DNA of 64,000 nucleotides from an uncultured Clostridium sp. GTDB taxonomy: Bacteria > Bacillota > Clostridia > Clostridiales > Clostridiaceae. Location: the NCBI GenBank assembly GCA_934746015.1, contig CAKVEW010000009.1:1-64000 (forward strand). The letters run 5' to 3'. How positions within the stretch are numbered: the first letter of the stretch is position 1; each line of letters starts with the position of its first letter. A model generated the notes under the pieces. It was not told the DNA's origin. It saw only the letters and a list, made by a program, of their open reading frames with translations, and ran no database searches. Positions 1 through 8,614 of this stretch are shown here, piece after piece. The position numbers and the translations under genes were made by a program.

Positions 1-49
1 CTTTGTTAACACTTTTAATCACCCAAAAATATTTTATAACAAAAATTAA

Positions 50-98
50 AGAGTGTCGACTTTGTCGACACTCTGAAAAAACTCCTTTCGGAGTTTTT
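50..98. terminator. Two adjacent hairpins, the second a bidirectional terminator
   Basis: An 11-bp perfect stem (50-60 with 64-74, loop TTT) is followed at once by a second stem CTCC/GGAG (82-85 with 90-93) framed by A5 on the left and T5 on the right, so it can terminate transcription from either side. No gene end is visible on the left, so the plus-strand gene it serves probably lies before the window. Confidence 0.6.
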
Positions 99-200
99 GA
101 AAATGAAAAATAAATAGCTTCTTCTCTCAAGCAAAATCAGCATGAAAGAATTAAATAATTAATAATTAATAATTAAATACCCTTGGATTTTATAGATTTC

Positions 201-223
201 ATAACTCAGCTTGTATGAGTTAT
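201..223. terminator. Hairpin downstream of the ROK gene
   Basis: An 8-bp perfect stem, ATAACTCA paired with TGAGTTAT around a 7-nt loop, lies 30 bp past the stop of the first ROK gene. There is no long T tract on the minus strand, so termination is possible but not certain. The neighbouring DNA (154-175 and 231-262) is low-complexity TAATTAA and repeated ATGCAT. Confidence 0.4.
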
Positions 224-252
224 TTCTTAAATTATGCATTATCAATTATGCA

Positions 253-1149
253 TTATGCATTAATTAAAAGTCCTGCTCCTCTAAGTCCTGCATCATCACC
301 TATTTCTGCAATTCTTATATCTACAGCTTCTTTATTAATTACTTTTTCTCTTACCTTTTCCTTAATTACTTCAATAAGATTATTATTAAATAAAATAACA
401 GAGCCTCCAAGAACTATTACTTCTGGATCTACAACTGAAATTATATTAGAAATTCCCTTTGATAGATTTTCACAAAGTTCATTAATTATATCTTTAACTA
501 CTCTATTATCTTCTTTATATAATTCAAATACTTCTGGAGTATCTAATTTTCTTCCTAACTTTTCACTGGCTATTCTTGCTATATTAGGTCCACTGCATTG
601 ACCTTCTAATCCACCTTGCACTAATCCAGAATGACTATATTTATCTTCATTAATAATTAAATTACATATTTCCCCTGCAAAGCTATTAGCTCCATTAATA
701 ATTTTATTATCTATTATTAATGCTCCTCCAACTCCTGTTGAAACAGTAATATAAAATACACTTTCTGCGTCCTTGGCTGCTCCTATCCTAGCCTCTGCAA
801 GACCAGCAACATTAGCATCATTATTAACTTCAGTTTTTAAGGAAGTATTATCTTCAATAAATTTCTTTACATTGAAATTATCCCAACCACTTAAATTAGG
901 AGCCTTTAATATAGTTCCTGTCTTAATATTTAGGGGGCCTGGGCATCCAACTCCTACTCCTCTTATTCCTTTTGTTATCCATTGTTCATTTATATAATTA
1001 GTAATTTTACTTAAATTATATTCTGGTCCCTTTTCTACTTCATTCTTAATTTTAATCTTATCAACTATATTTCTTTCTTCATCTAATAAAGCTGCTCTAA
1101 TATTAGTTCCCCCAATATCTATTCCTACTATAAATTTATACCCTTTCAT
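253..1149 (-). CDS. ROK-family sugar kinase-like protein
   Basis: A cytoplasmic ROK-family protein of 298 residues, most likely an ATP-dependent sugar kinase. Visible motifs are the phosphate loop DIGGTN (residues 11-16), GVGCPGPLN (66-74), the catalytic-type NDAN (110-113) and the second loop STGVGG (137-142). The Cys-rich zinc site that ROK glucokinases carry after the GE-GH segment is absent: here the segment is GEICNL and the cysteines are not in the CxCGxxGCxE arrangement. The start has a GAGGGG site five bases upstream. It is the last gene of the minus-strand ABC-transporter operon, 31 bp after an SGNH esterase, so it probably phosphorylates a sugar released from the imported substrate. 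The sugar cannot be read from the sequence. A regulatory ROK role is unlikely because there is no N-terminal HTH. Confidence 0.8.
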   Translation of the reverse strand: MKGYKFIVGIDIGGTNIRAALLDEERNIVDKIKIKNEVEKGPEYNLSKITNYINEQWITKGIRGVGVGCPGPLNIKTGTILKAPNLSGWDNFNVKKFIEDNTSLKTEVNNDANVAGLAEARIGAAKDAESVFYITVSTGVGGALIIDNKIINGANSFAGEICNLIINEDKYSHSGLVQGGLEGQCSGPNIARIASEKLGRKLDTPEVFELYKEDNRVVKDIINELCENLSKGISNIISVVDPEVIVLGGSVILFNNNLIEVIKEKVREKVINKEAVDIRIAEIGDDAGLRGAGLLINA

Positions 1150-1180
1150 AGTTACCCCTCTTAATTATTAATTTTCATTT

Positions 1181-2173
1181 TTATTGTAAAATTTCTTTAA
1201 TCTTTTCTACTAATTCATCAGCCATAATATTATGAGTTTTTTGACTTGGATGATATGCTTGCCCATATCCATTTTCCTCTTTTTGATGGCTATGCTCTAG
1301 GAAAAATATATTTTTATTTCCCATGGAATTATAATATTCAACTACATGATTCTTAACATAATCTCTTATATCATTTAAGACTTTACCTTCCATAACTGGT
1401 CCTATAGCACATATTATTTTTACTTCTCCATAGTAGTTTCTAATTCTATCGATTAATATTCTATAACCATCTACATAATTATCTTCTGTAGGTGGATGTT
1501 CATTAAAATCATTAGTTCCTAAATTAATTAAAACAATGTCAGGAACATAACTAGAGAAATCCCATTTCTTATTTGTATTTTTATTAGTTATCCATTCTAT
1601 TCTTTCAGGCAATGGCATAGGTGAATCATCATAGTTTCTCACTAATCCAAGTCCTGACCAAGTAGTTAAGTTAAGCTCTGCATTAAGTTCTCTTGAAGCT
1701 ATAGCTCCATAAGATAAATAGCTATTTGCATCAATAGAATTATATTCTGCAAATTCATTTTCTGATTCATTTCCATAGCCACAGCTTATAGAATCACCAA
1801 AAATCTCTATCTTTAAAGGCTTTTCCTTAGGCATCTCTAGTATTTCCCCATTAAAAATTTCAAAGCCATAAAAGCTTGCAGTTCCTACAAAAGCTTCTGT
1901 TCTCTTAACTAGTTCTAAAGTGTGCTCACCATACTCTATATCTTCTACTAATTTATAAAGTTTTCTTTCTCTAACTGGAAAGGAATTATTATATATTTCT
2001 CCATCTAAAACTACTAAAAAATAATCCTCTCCATCTGATTCTAAATCTGCATAAACTTTATTTCCTATAAAGTTTATACTTAATGATGTCTTAGCCCAAC
2101 CAAATTCAATCTTTTCTGCATTAGAAAAATCAAATCTTCCAGAGTATTTTATTTCATTTCTAGATAATGTCAT
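1181..2173 (-). CDS. SGNH/GDSL esterase with N-terminal beta-sandwich, CE2-like
   Basis: A 330-residue protein with the two-part layout of carbohydrate esterase family 2: an N-terminal beta-rich region (about 1-115) and a C-terminal SGNH hydrolase. The nucleophile is in FGDSIS (Ser128), the oxyanion block is GTND (219-222) and the catalytic His is in YHPS (His308). Three residues before that His is Gln, not the usual Asp, so this looks like the Ser-His dyad reported for some CE2 enzymes. There is no signal peptide, so it acts in the cytoplasm. CE2 enzymes remove acetyl groups from xylan- or mannan-type sugars. It lies 12 bp after an aldo/keto reductase and 31 bp before a ROK gene, inside the sugar-uptake operon. 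Deacetylation of imported oligosaccharide is an inference from family and context. Confidence 0.78.
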   Translation of the reverse strand: MTLSRNEIKYSGRFDFSNAEKIEFGWAKTSLSINFIGNKVYADLESDGEDYFLVVLDGEIYNNSFPVRERKLYKLVEDIEYGEHTLELVKRTEAFVGTASFYGFEIFNGEILEMPKEKPLKIEIFGDSISCGYGNESENEFAEYNSIDANSYLSYGAIASRELNAELNLTTWSGLGLVRNYDDSPMPLPERIEWITNKNTNKKWDFSSYVPDIVLINLGTNDFNEHPPTEDNYVDGYRILIDRIRNYYGEVKIICAIGPVMEGKVLNDIRDYVKNHVVEYYNSMGNKNIFFLEHSHQKEENGYGQAYHPSQKTHNIMADELVEKIKEILQ

Positions 2174-2185
2174 TACACCCTACCC

Positions 2186-3178
2186 CTATGATAATATTAT
2201 TTCTATTTCTTTTAATTCTTCTTCTTGGAAATTTAAATTATCTATTATTTTTACATTATCTAAGATTTGTTCTGCCTTGCTTGCACCAATTAATACTGTA
2301 TTAACAGCATCTTTTCTTAATACCCAAGATAAAGCCATTTCTGCTAGAGTTTGTCCTCTTCTTTCTGCTATTTCATTTAATTTTCTTATTTTAATTAATT
2401 TTTCTTCTGTTATATCTTTTTCATATAAAAACCTACTACTTACTTTTTTAGCTCTTGAATCTTCTGGAATTCCGTGAAGATATTTATTTGTAAGCATACC
2501 TTGTGCTAGTGGTGAAAAGGCTATTAAACCAATTCCTTCTTCTTTATGTACCTCATGTAAGCCTTCTTCTTCACTCCAGCGATTAAACATATTATAGCTA
2601 AATTGATGAATTAAACATGGGGTTCCATTTGCCTTTAATATTTTTGATGCTTCCTTTAATTCTTCTGGGTGATAATTTGATAAACCTACATATAAGGCTT
2701 TTCCTTGCTTAACTATATCTGTTAATGCCCCCATAGTTTCTTCAAGTGGTGTATCCTTATCTGGTCTATGGTGATAGAAAATATCTACGTATTCTAAGCC
2801 CATTCTTTTTAAGCTTTGATCTAAACTAGATATTAAATACTTTCTTGATCCACCATTTCCATAAGGTCCATCCCACATATCATATCCAGCTTTTGTAGAA
2901 ATAATCATTTCATCTCTATAAGACTTTAAATTTTCATTTAATATTTTGCCAAAGTTTTCTTCAGCTGATCCAGGAATAGGTCCATAATTATTAGCTAAAT
3001 CAAAATGAGTTATTCCATTATTAAAGGCTTCAAAGATTATATCCTTTTGATTTTCAATTGGATCTACTGAACCAAAGTTATGCCATAAACCTAGAGCAAC
3101 TCTTGGCAGATATAATCCACTATTGCCACACTTTACGTATTTCATCTTTTCATATCTATTTTCTTTAATACTTCTCAT
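2186..3178 (-). CDS. Aldo/keto reductase
   Basis: An NADPH-type aldo/keto reductase of 330 residues, of the YghZ/L-glyceraldehyde-3-phosphate reductase kind. The catalytic tetrad is visible: Asp60 and Tyr65 in the FDLANNYGP stretch, Lys96 in STKAGYD and His136/137 in YHHRPD. An AGGAGG site ten bases before the first ATG supports the longer start rather than Met12. A 114-bp gap upstream contains a TATAAT box (3219-3224), so the gene may also have its own promoter besides read-through from the GntR gene. In this operon it could reduce a sugar aldehyde or keto-sugar, but members of this family are promiscuous and the substrate cannot be inferred. Confidence 0.85.
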   Translation of the reverse strand: MRSIKENRYEKMKYVKCGNSGLYLPRVALGLWHNFGSVDPIENQKDIIFEAFNNGITHFDLANNYGPIPGSAEENFGKILNENLKSYRDEMIISTKAGYDMWDGPYGNGGSRKYLISSLDQSLKRMGLEYVDIFYHHRPDKDTPLEETMGALTDIVKQGKALYVGLSNYHPEELKEASKILKANGTPCLIHQFSYNMFNRWSEEEGLHEVHKEEGIGLIAFSPLAQGMLTNKYLHGIPEDSRAKKVSSRFLYEKDITEEKLIKIRKLNEIAERRGQTLAEMALSWVLRKDAVNTVLIGASKAEQILDNVKIIDNLNFQEEELKEIEIILS

Positions 3179-3218
3179 ATTTTCTTTCCCTCCTAAATTT
3201 CATTTAATGTATATTTAT

Positions 3219-3230
3219 ATTATACTTTTA
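3219..3230 (-). promoter_or_regulatory. -10 box overlapping a TATACTTTTA element before the reductase
   Basis: On the minus strand TATAAT (3219-3224) lies within TAAAAGTATAAT. The TAAAAGTATA part (plus-strand 3221-3230) matches the element in the SBP and GH1 promoters. No convincing -35 box is seen, so this is a weak or regulator-dependent promoter candidate. Confidence 0.4.
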
Positions 3231-3292
3231 AAATAAGGGAATAAAAAGTTATTAATTAGTAATATTTTTATAATTTCTCCTATGAAAATCAA

Positions 3293-4003
3293 TTATCTAA
3301 ATACTATTGAATTCACTTTGAAATCCTCACACTTATGTATAACTATTGAGTATTCGAAAGCTTGCCCGTTATCTAAATATGCCACTTGCTCTATTATTCC
3401 TAAAGGATCATTCTTCTTTACATTTAAAAGTTTCTGCTCATATTCTGTTGATTTTTTTATGGTAATTGTTCTATGAGCACTTTTTATTTTTAAATTAAGT
3501 ATTCTTTCTATATATTCATAAATTGAGCCGTATAAGTGTTGTTTCTTTAATCCTGGTATTATTTGAATAGGCATATACATTTCTTCTAAAACAACTGGAA
3601 CTCTATCTACTACTCTTACACGAATTATTTTATATATAAAGTCCTCTTCAGTTACTAATAATTTTTTTGCAATATTTTTATCTGGATTTATTACTTTATA
3701 TTCTATAATATTACTCTCAACCTTATGGTTTACATAGAAGGAAGATAGCCCTCTAAATTGAGTTGAAGCTATTAAATTTTCTCTTTCTTTTGGATTTATA
3801 TCTTTTACAAAGGTTCCACTACCTCTTCTCTTTACTAAAAGGCCTTCTGCCACTAATATATCTAAGGCCTTTTTTACCGTCATCTTACTTGAATTATATT
3901 TATCACATATTTCTTTTTCAAAAGGAAGTCTTTCATTAGGTAAGTAGTTCCCATCTATTATCTTTTTTCTTATATCATTAGATATTTCAACATATTTTAA
4001 CAT
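3293..4003 (-). CDS. GntR-family (HutC type, UTRA domain) regulator
   Basis: A 236-residue transcription factor with an N-terminal winged helix (about 1-70, including the SSKMTVKKALDILVAEGLL recognition region and the GSGTFV wing) and a C-terminal UTRA effector domain (about 90-235). UTRA domains usually bind a sugar phosphate or similar small molecule, which then releases DNA. It is inside the transporter operon, 18 bp after an SGNH esterase, so it is probably co-transcribed with and controls these genes. It is clearly paralogous to the regulator at 11200-11910, sharing the HTH and wing almost residue for residue, so the two may recognise related operators. The ribosome binding site is only an AG-rich stretch. 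Confidence 0.88.
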   Translation of the reverse strand: MLKYVEISNDIRKKIIDGNYLPNERLPFEKEICDKYNSSKMTVKKALDILVAEGLLVKRRGSGTFVKDINPKERENLIASTQFRGLSSFYVNHKVESNIIEYKVINPDKNIAKKLLVTEEDFIYKIIRVRVVDRVPVVLEEMYMPIQIIPGLKKQHLYGSIYEYIERILNLKIKSAHRTITIKKSTEYEQKLLNVKKNDPLGIIEQVAYLDNGQAFEYSIVIHKCEDFKVNSIVFR

Positions 4004-4021
4004 AATCTCTCTCTCTTATAT

Positions 4022-4672
4022 TTATAGCCAATTAAAGTCTATAGCATTTAAAAATGCTCTTGCTATAGCCATATGACCTGTTGGATTTGGATGGACCCTA
4101 TCTAAAGCAAAGACAGCTGAATAATTATTTTCTAAAAGCTCATCAAAGGCTTTTTGTGTATCCACAAATATAGCATCATACTTATTTGCTAGCTCTTTAA
4201 CTACTTGTCCATACTTATCTACTGCTATTCTCATTAAATCATTTTTATTGCTCTCAATAAAAAATGGTGTAATTAATATTAATTTCTTTAAACTTGGTAA
4301 TGTCTTTTCAATTAATTCTTCTAAAGTATTTCTATATTCATCTATATATACATGCTCTTCACCTCTCAGTGGGTGCTCAAATTGTCTCCAAATATCATTT
4401 ATTCCTATCATTATAGATAAATAATCTGGTTTTAATTCTAATACATCTCTATCCCATCTATCTTTTAACTCTCTTACTCTATCCCCACTTATGCCCATAT
4501 TAATTACTCTATTGTCATTATCCTTATAGAAATTCTTTAGTAAAGCTGAAACAAAACATACATATCCGAATCCTTCTGCTCCATTACTTCCCTCTCCTAT
4601 TGGTAACTTCCTACCACAATCTGTTATTGAATCTCCAATCATAACCAATTTAGTATTTCTCTCTAGCAACAT
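4022..4672 (-). CDS. SGNH/GDSL hydrolase (small esterase)
   Basis: A single-domain SGNH hydrolase of 216 residues without a signal peptide. Block I is MIGDSITD with Ser15 as nucleophile, the Gly block is near GISGD, the Asn block is GIND, and the C-terminal DRVHPNPTGH gives a full Asp-x-x-His pair. Unlike the gene at 1181-2173, the catalytic triad is complete. GGAGGG seven bases upstream supports the start. Relatives include rhamnogalacturonan and acetyl-xylo-oligosaccharide esterases. Next to an ABC sugar importer, a role in removing acetyl groups from imported oligosaccharides is likely, but lipase or thioesterase activity cannot be excluded by sequence alone. Confidence 0.82.
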   Translation of the reverse strand: MLLERNTKLVMIGDSITDCGRKLPIGEGSNGAEGFGYVCFVSALLKNFYKDNDNRVINMGISGDRVRELKDRWDRDVLELKPDYLSIMIGINDIWRQFEHPLRGEEHVYIDEYRNTLEELIEKTLPSLKKLILITPFFIESNKNDLMRIAVDKYGQVVKELANKYDAIFVDTQKAFDELLENNYSAVFALDRVHPNPTGHMAIARAFLNAIDFNWL

Positions 4673-4701
4673 ATACCCTCCTGCAGTAAATAAAAATACT
4701 A

Positions 4702-5289
4702 TTAATTAACTACTGCTTTATAATTTAACTTTACAAATAAAAATCCAAATAAACTCAATGAAAATAATGCTAATATTTCTTTCATAGCAATGCCTCCAAG
4801 TATTAAGGCAATGAAGATACAAACAGTCATTAAAAGTGATTTAATATTTTTAAACATTAAAATTACAGTCTTAATATAACTATAATCATTATCTCCATCT
4901 AAATTCCTTAAAGCATAATAACTCCAATAAACACTTATCATAGTGTAAATATACATAAATAGCATATTTATACTAGCTGCATATGGAATATTAACTCTTT
5001 TTAACAAAAATATGGCTATGATTAATATTAATGTGTAAATCCCTGTTAGCATTTCTTCCCTCTTATACTTTTTTAAATTAATAAGGAATCTTGAAGTAAA
5101 GTATTTTATAATTCCTGAATAACCATCTATCTCTTCATCTATTAATTCCTTCATAACTTTAATTACAGTAAAAATAACTGGAACTAGTGTGAAGGAAAAC
5201 AATCCCAAAGCAAGATAAATTATAGCTAATATATTTGTTATCATTATTACATAAAGTGAATTTACAAATTTAAAAGTTTTGTTATTCAT
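4702..5289 (-). CDS. YesL/DUF624 family membrane protein
   Basis: A 195-residue integral membrane protein with four to five hydrophobic segments (about 12-45, 83-100, 105-125, 150-190). The N-terminal pattern, a hydrophobic helix ending in PVIFTVIKVMKEL, is that of the YesL (DUF624) family, which nearly always sits beside carbohydrate ABC permeases of the YesO-P-Q type. The function of the family is unknown. Here it follows the second permease by 15 bp and precedes an SGNH esterase by 29 bp, so it belongs to the same transcription unit. A role in assembly or control of the transporter is a guess from this conserved association. Confidence 0.75.
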   Translation of the reverse strand: MNNKTFKFVNSLYVIMITNILAIIYLALGLFSFTLVPVIFTVIKVMKELIDEEIDGYSGIIKYFTSRFLINLKKYKREEMLTGIYTLILIIAIFLLKRVNIPYAASINMLFMYIYTMISVYWSYYALRNLDGDNDYSYIKTVILMFKNIKSLLMTVCIFIALILGGIAMKEILALFSLSLFGFLFVKLNYKAVVN

Positions 5290-5304
5290 TATAATATACC
5301 CCTC

Positions 5305-6159
5305 TTATTTAACAGCTCCATCAACAAAGCCATTATAAATATATTTTTGTAAGGCTATAAATATTATGGCTGTTGGAATCATAATTAAGATTACTCCTGC
5401 TGCTATTACATTCCATTGACCTCCATAAGGACCTATAAACTTGTATAATGATGTAGCAACAGTTCCAAGCTCTTGGCTTGGTGCATATAAGAATGGAGTA
5501 TAGAAGTCATTATATATTCCAACTCCTCTTAAAATAATAATTGTAGCTATTGCTGGTTTTAATAAAGGTAAAATTAATCTATTAAAAATATAAAAATAAG
5601 ATGCCCCATCTAACATAGCAGCTTCATCATTAGCAATAGGAATTGATTCCATAAACTGCATCATTATATAAATACTCATTACATCAGCACCTAAGTATAA
5701 AATTATGGGTGCCCAAATAGTATTGTATAATCCTAATTTAGCTACAATTTGGAAGGTTGCAACTTGTGTAGTAACCATAGGTAAGAACATTGGGAATAAA
5801 TATATAAGTAAAATTAATTTCTTTAATTTAAAGTTAAATCTTTGAAGAACAAAGGCAACCATTGCACCCATTAATATGGTTCCTAATAGTGATACCACCA
5901 TAATAATTGCAGTATTCTTAAATCCATTTAACATGCCTCCATCTACAAAGGCTGTTGCATAATTTGAAAAGTTAAGTAAGTTCTTTGGCAGAGATAATTT
6001 ACTAGACTGGTAAAACTCTTCATATCCCTTAAAGGATGCTAGAAATATAGTCAGTATTGGAAGTATAAATATGAATGCAGCTAATATACATGAAAAGTAC
6101 TTTAATATATTCCAAGTAGCTTGTCTTATTTTTGATTTAAGTATATCTTTATCACTCAT
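5305..6159 (-). CDS. Carbohydrate ABC transporter permease, MalG/YesQ type
   Basis: A 284-residue inner membrane permease of the CUT1 family with about six transmembrane helices. The EAA-type loop that contacts the ATPase is visible as NDEAAMLDGASYFYIFNRLI (about residues 177-196). The start codon overlaps the stop of the upstream permease by one base (TAATG), with GGAGG inside the end of that gene, so translation is coupled. It forms the membrane channel with the product of 6159-7031. No ATP-binding subunit is encoded in the cluster, so a shared MsmX-type ATPase from elsewhere in the genome is expected, as is usual for Firmicutes CUT1 importers. Confidence 0.92.
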   Translation of the reverse strand: MSDKDILKSKIRQATWNILKYFSCILAAFIFILPILTIFLASFKGYEEFYQSSKLSLPKNLLNFSNYATAFVDGGMLNGFKNTAIIMVVSLLGTILMGAMVAFVLQRFNFKLKKLILLIYLFPMFLPMVTTQVATFQIVAKLGLYNTIWAPIILYLGADVMSIYIMMQFMESIPIANDEAAMLDGASYFYIFNRLILPLLKPAIATIIILRGVGIYNDFYTPFLYAPSQELGTVATSLYKFIGPYGGQWNVIAAGVILIMIPTAIIFIALQKYIYNGFVDGAVK

Positions 6160-7031
6160 TATTTTTCCTCCTTAAAGAAAATATTTTGAATAAGTGCAAT
6201 AGTTGCAACTATAAACATTACTACTACTGCCATTGCTGAAGCCTTACCAACCTGATTAAACTTAAAGGCAGTATTCATAGTTTCAATTACAAAGGTTGAA
6301 CTTCCATTGGCCCCACCTGTCATAATGTATGGTATTTCAAATACTGAAATAGCTCCTGAAATATTCAGAATTAAATTTAACTTAATTATGTTTTTTACTG
6401 ATGGAATCAAAATATATCTAATTTTATTCCATTCCCCAGCCCCATCTATTTCTGCTGCCTCAAGTACTTCTGTTGATACTGATTGCATTGCTCCTAAAAA
6501 AATAATGAAGCTATATCCTATATATCTCCAAATTGATGTAAATGCTAATGAGTAATTAACCATATTTTCATTTCCAAGCCATAATGTTATATATTTCTCT
6601 AGTCCAAATATTTTCATTACAGTATCTAATGTTCCTTCTGGTTGAAAGAAGAATAAAAACATCAATGAAATAGCAACTCCATTAATTAAATAAGGAAAGA
6701 AAAATATTGATTTGAAAAGGTTCTTACCTTTTAACTTTGAATTAACTAATACAGCTAAATAAAAAGCTAAAATTAATTGAATTATTCCACCTATAAAATA
6801 GTAAATACTATTTTTAAAAGCTCCAAAAATATCTGGATTACTAAATATGTCTATGTAATTTTGTAATCCAACAAAGGTCTTAGCTCCATATCCCTTCCAA
6901 CTAGTGAAACTGTAGGATATCATATTTATTGCTGGCAAATAAGTAAATAGCAATAAAAAGGTAAGTGGTATTATTAAGAATAGACATATTATTATTCTTC
7001 TTTGATGCTTATAATCTAATCTACTAAACAA
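6159..7031 (-). CDS. Carbohydrate ABC transporter permease, MalF/YesP type
   Basis: A 290-residue CUT1 permease with about six membrane helices and the EAA loop around VSTEVLEAAEIDGAGEWNKI (about 185-204). The start codon is TTG, placed eight bases after a GGAGG; the ATG lying between them is in another frame and soon stops. It pairs with the MalG-like permease whose start it overlaps. It is separated from the substrate-binding protein gene by a 110-bp gap that contains a strong hairpin (7069-7111), which should lower permease expression relative to the binding protein. Confidence 0.92.
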   Translation of the reverse strand: MFSRLDYKHQRRIIICLFLIIPLTFLLLFTYLPAINMISYSFTSWKGYGAKTFVGLQNYIDIFSNPDIFGAFKNSIYYFIGGIIQLILAFYLAVLVNSKLKGKNLFKSIFFFPYLINGVAISLMFLFFFQPEGTLDTVMKIFGLEKYITLWLGNENMVNYSLAFTSIWRYIGYSFIIFLGAMQSVSTEVLEAAEIDGAGEWNKIRYILIPSVKNIIKLNLILNISGAISVFEIPYIMTGGANGSSTFVIETMNTAFKFNQVGKASAMAVVVMFIVATIALIQNIFFKEEK

Positions 7032-7068
7032 GTCCCCATCCTCCTACTTCTTAAAGAATAATAGTTTG

Positions 7069-7111
7069 AGCTGTCGCAAAAGAAAAAGTTAATTTTCATT
7101 ATGCGACAGCT
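7069..7111 (-). terminator. Intercistronic stem-loop between binding protein and permease genes
   Basis: A perfect 10-bp stem, AGCTGTCGCA paired with TGCGACAGCT, encloses a second partly paired A/T stem. There is no T tract after it on the minus strand. It is best read as a partial terminator or 3-prime stabiliser that keeps the binding-protein mRNA abundant compared with the permease mRNAs, as in other binding-protein operons. Confidence 0.6.
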
Positions 7112-7141
7112 TACTATAAAATTAATAATTAAAATGCATAT

Positions 7142-8419
7142 TTATTGACTTAATTTACTCTTACTCTTTTGCCAATTATCATTATACTTCTTAACTACTG
7201 TTTCAAAATCAGCACGGCTCTTCTTTGCTGCTATTACTGCTTCTTGAATATAAGTACCTTCCCAGAATTTAATTCCTGCATCAGCTGCTATACTTCTTGT
7301 TAAATCCTCTGCTACTTGATCTACTTCTGCTGGATCTGTGAACATTAATTCAACTCCAGAATTCATATATCCTTTAACAACAGGATTAGTTGATTCTTGC
7401 TTTGTACTTGATGGGATTATTCCTTCTTTATCAGCATAGTTTGATGTTGTATAGAATTTCACGAAATCTATAGCTTCTTGTTTATGCTTTGAATGTTTAC
7501 TTACTGCAATATATTGATCTGGGCCAGCTTCAGCTTTTAATTCACCAGAATTATTTGTTGGGAATGGTGCTATTCCAATATCTTCTGGATTTGATGAAAG
7601 TCCTTGTACTTGTGGCACTGCCCACATTCCTAAAGCCATCATGGCAATCTTTCCATTTGCCATATCAACCTTTGATTGTTCCCAGTTAGTTGTAGTTAAA
7701 TCACCTTCAACCCAGCCACTACTTACAAATTTATATAATATTTCTAATACATCTCCAGTTGGTTTTCCTGCTAATAATGCATTGTCCATTTTGCCCATAT
7801 CCCTATAATAATAAGCAGTTCCATAAGCTACTGTAGCCACTGAATCATATTGACCTAAAGGCCATTTATCCTTAGAATTTATTGCTAAAGGCACTACTCC
7901 ATCAATCTTAGAAAGCTTGTCCGCTAAATCATAAAGTTCATCTAAGGTTTTTGGAAATTCATTATATCCTGCTTGTGCAACAACTTTCTTGTTATAAACT
8001 ATTCCATTTGCTCCAAGTCCATTTGGAATTCCATAAACAGTGTCTTTGTCTGCTCTTTGATTAATAGATCTGTATTCTTTAAGCTCATCTACAGTTCCTA
8101 ATGGTTCAAAAAACTGTGCTAATTCTCCAGCATTAATTGCAGGCAATACATTAAGTACATCTCCATAATCTTGAGTATTCATTCTTGTTTTTACAACACC
8201 TTCATAATCAGTAATACCTTCCCAATCAATCTTCACTCCAGTTTTTTCATAATACTCATTACTAATTTCCTTAAGAGTAGTATCGATAATATCAGTTCTT
8301 TGAGTTAATACCTTTAATGTAACTCCCTCTTCCTTTGATGTTGCCTTTGAACCACAACCTGCAAAAAGTGTTGCAGCAAAAATTGATAAACAAATAGTGC
8401 TTATTAATTTCTTTTTCAT
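7142..8419 (-). CDS. Sugar ABC transporter substrate-binding lipoprotein
   Basis: A 425-residue extracellular solute-binding protein (family 1, CUT1). A basic N-terminus and hydrophobic stretch lead to the lipobox LFAGC with Cys22 as the lipid attachment site. The rest is the usual two-lobe fold, with a hydrophobic NVLPAINAGEL-type hinge region early and many surface aromatic residues for carbohydrate binding. GGAGG lies before the ATG. It is the first gene of the ABC operon and has a clear promoter and a cre-like site upstream. The ligand is probably a di- or oligosaccharide, possibly acetylated given the two esterases downstream. The exact sugar cannot be read from the sequence. Confidence 0.93.
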   Translation of the reverse strand: MKKKLISTICLSIFAATLFAGCGSKATSKEEGVTLKVLTQRTDIIDTTLKEISNEYYEKTGVKIDWEGITDYEGVVKTRMNTQDYGDVLNVLPAINAGELAQFFEPLGTVDELKEYRSINQRADKDTVYGIPNGLGANGIVYNKKVVAQAGYNEFPKTLDELYDLADKLSKIDGVVPLAINSKDKWPLGQYDSVATVAYGTAYYYRDMGKMDNALLAGKPTGDVLEILYKFVSSGWVEGDLTTTNWEQSKVDMANGKIAMMALGMWAVPQVQGLSSNPEDIGIAPFPTNNSGELKAEAGPDQYIAVSKHSKHKQEAIDFVKFYTTSNYADKEGIIPSSTKQESTNPVVKGYMNSGVELMFTDPAEVDQVAEDLTRSIAADAGIKFWEGTYIQEAVIAAKKSRADFETVVKKYNDNWQKSKSKLSQ

Positions 8420-8454
8420 AAATTCTCCTCCAATTTAAAATCCCTTTTTATTTT

Positions 8455-8469
8455 AGAAAACGTTTCCCT
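8455..8469 (-). promoter_or_regulatory. cre-like catabolite repression site
   Basis: The minus strand reads AGGGAAACGTTTTCT with the central AAACGTTT core of a CcpA site and a good match to the published TGNAANCGNWNNCA consensus except at its first base. It lies just downstream of the predicted transcription start of the transporter operon, where CcpA binding would block elongation. This predicts glucose repression. Confidence 0.6.
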
Positions 8470-8476
8470 TAAATAC

Positions 8477-8505
8477 ATTTTATCATCCCCAATTTTAAAT
8501 GTCTA
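8477..8505 (-). promoter_or_regulatory. Promoter of the ABC transporter operon
   Basis: On the minus strand a -35 box TAGACA (8500-8505) and a -10 box TAAAAT (8477-8482) are separated by exactly 17 bp. The -35 box is embedded in the 15-nt element shared with the GH1 promoter. Confidence 0.65.
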
Positions 8506-8513
8506 TACTTTTA
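8499..8513. promoter_or_regulatory. 15-nt element shared with the GH1 promoter, candidate GntR operator
   Basis: ATGTCTATACTTTTA here is identical to 11139-11153. It contains GTCTATAC, a near-palindrome of the GTNTANAC type typical of HutC-family GntR regulators, and it covers the -35 box in both places. Two HutC-type regulators are encoded close by. Confidence 0.5.
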
Positions 8514-8614
8514 ATAATAATAAATATACTTTTTTATTTATAATTATATCCATATTTCGAGTATTTTTTCTCAATAATTTACTCATAGTGTATATTTTTC
8601 AATTCATTGAAAAT

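Noticed and set aside
154..262. Repeats of TAATTAA and ATGCAT after the first ROK gene
   Set aside because: Low-complexity AT-rich DNA usual between clostridial genes; no spacers or regular unit that would suggest CRISPR or a mobile repeat.
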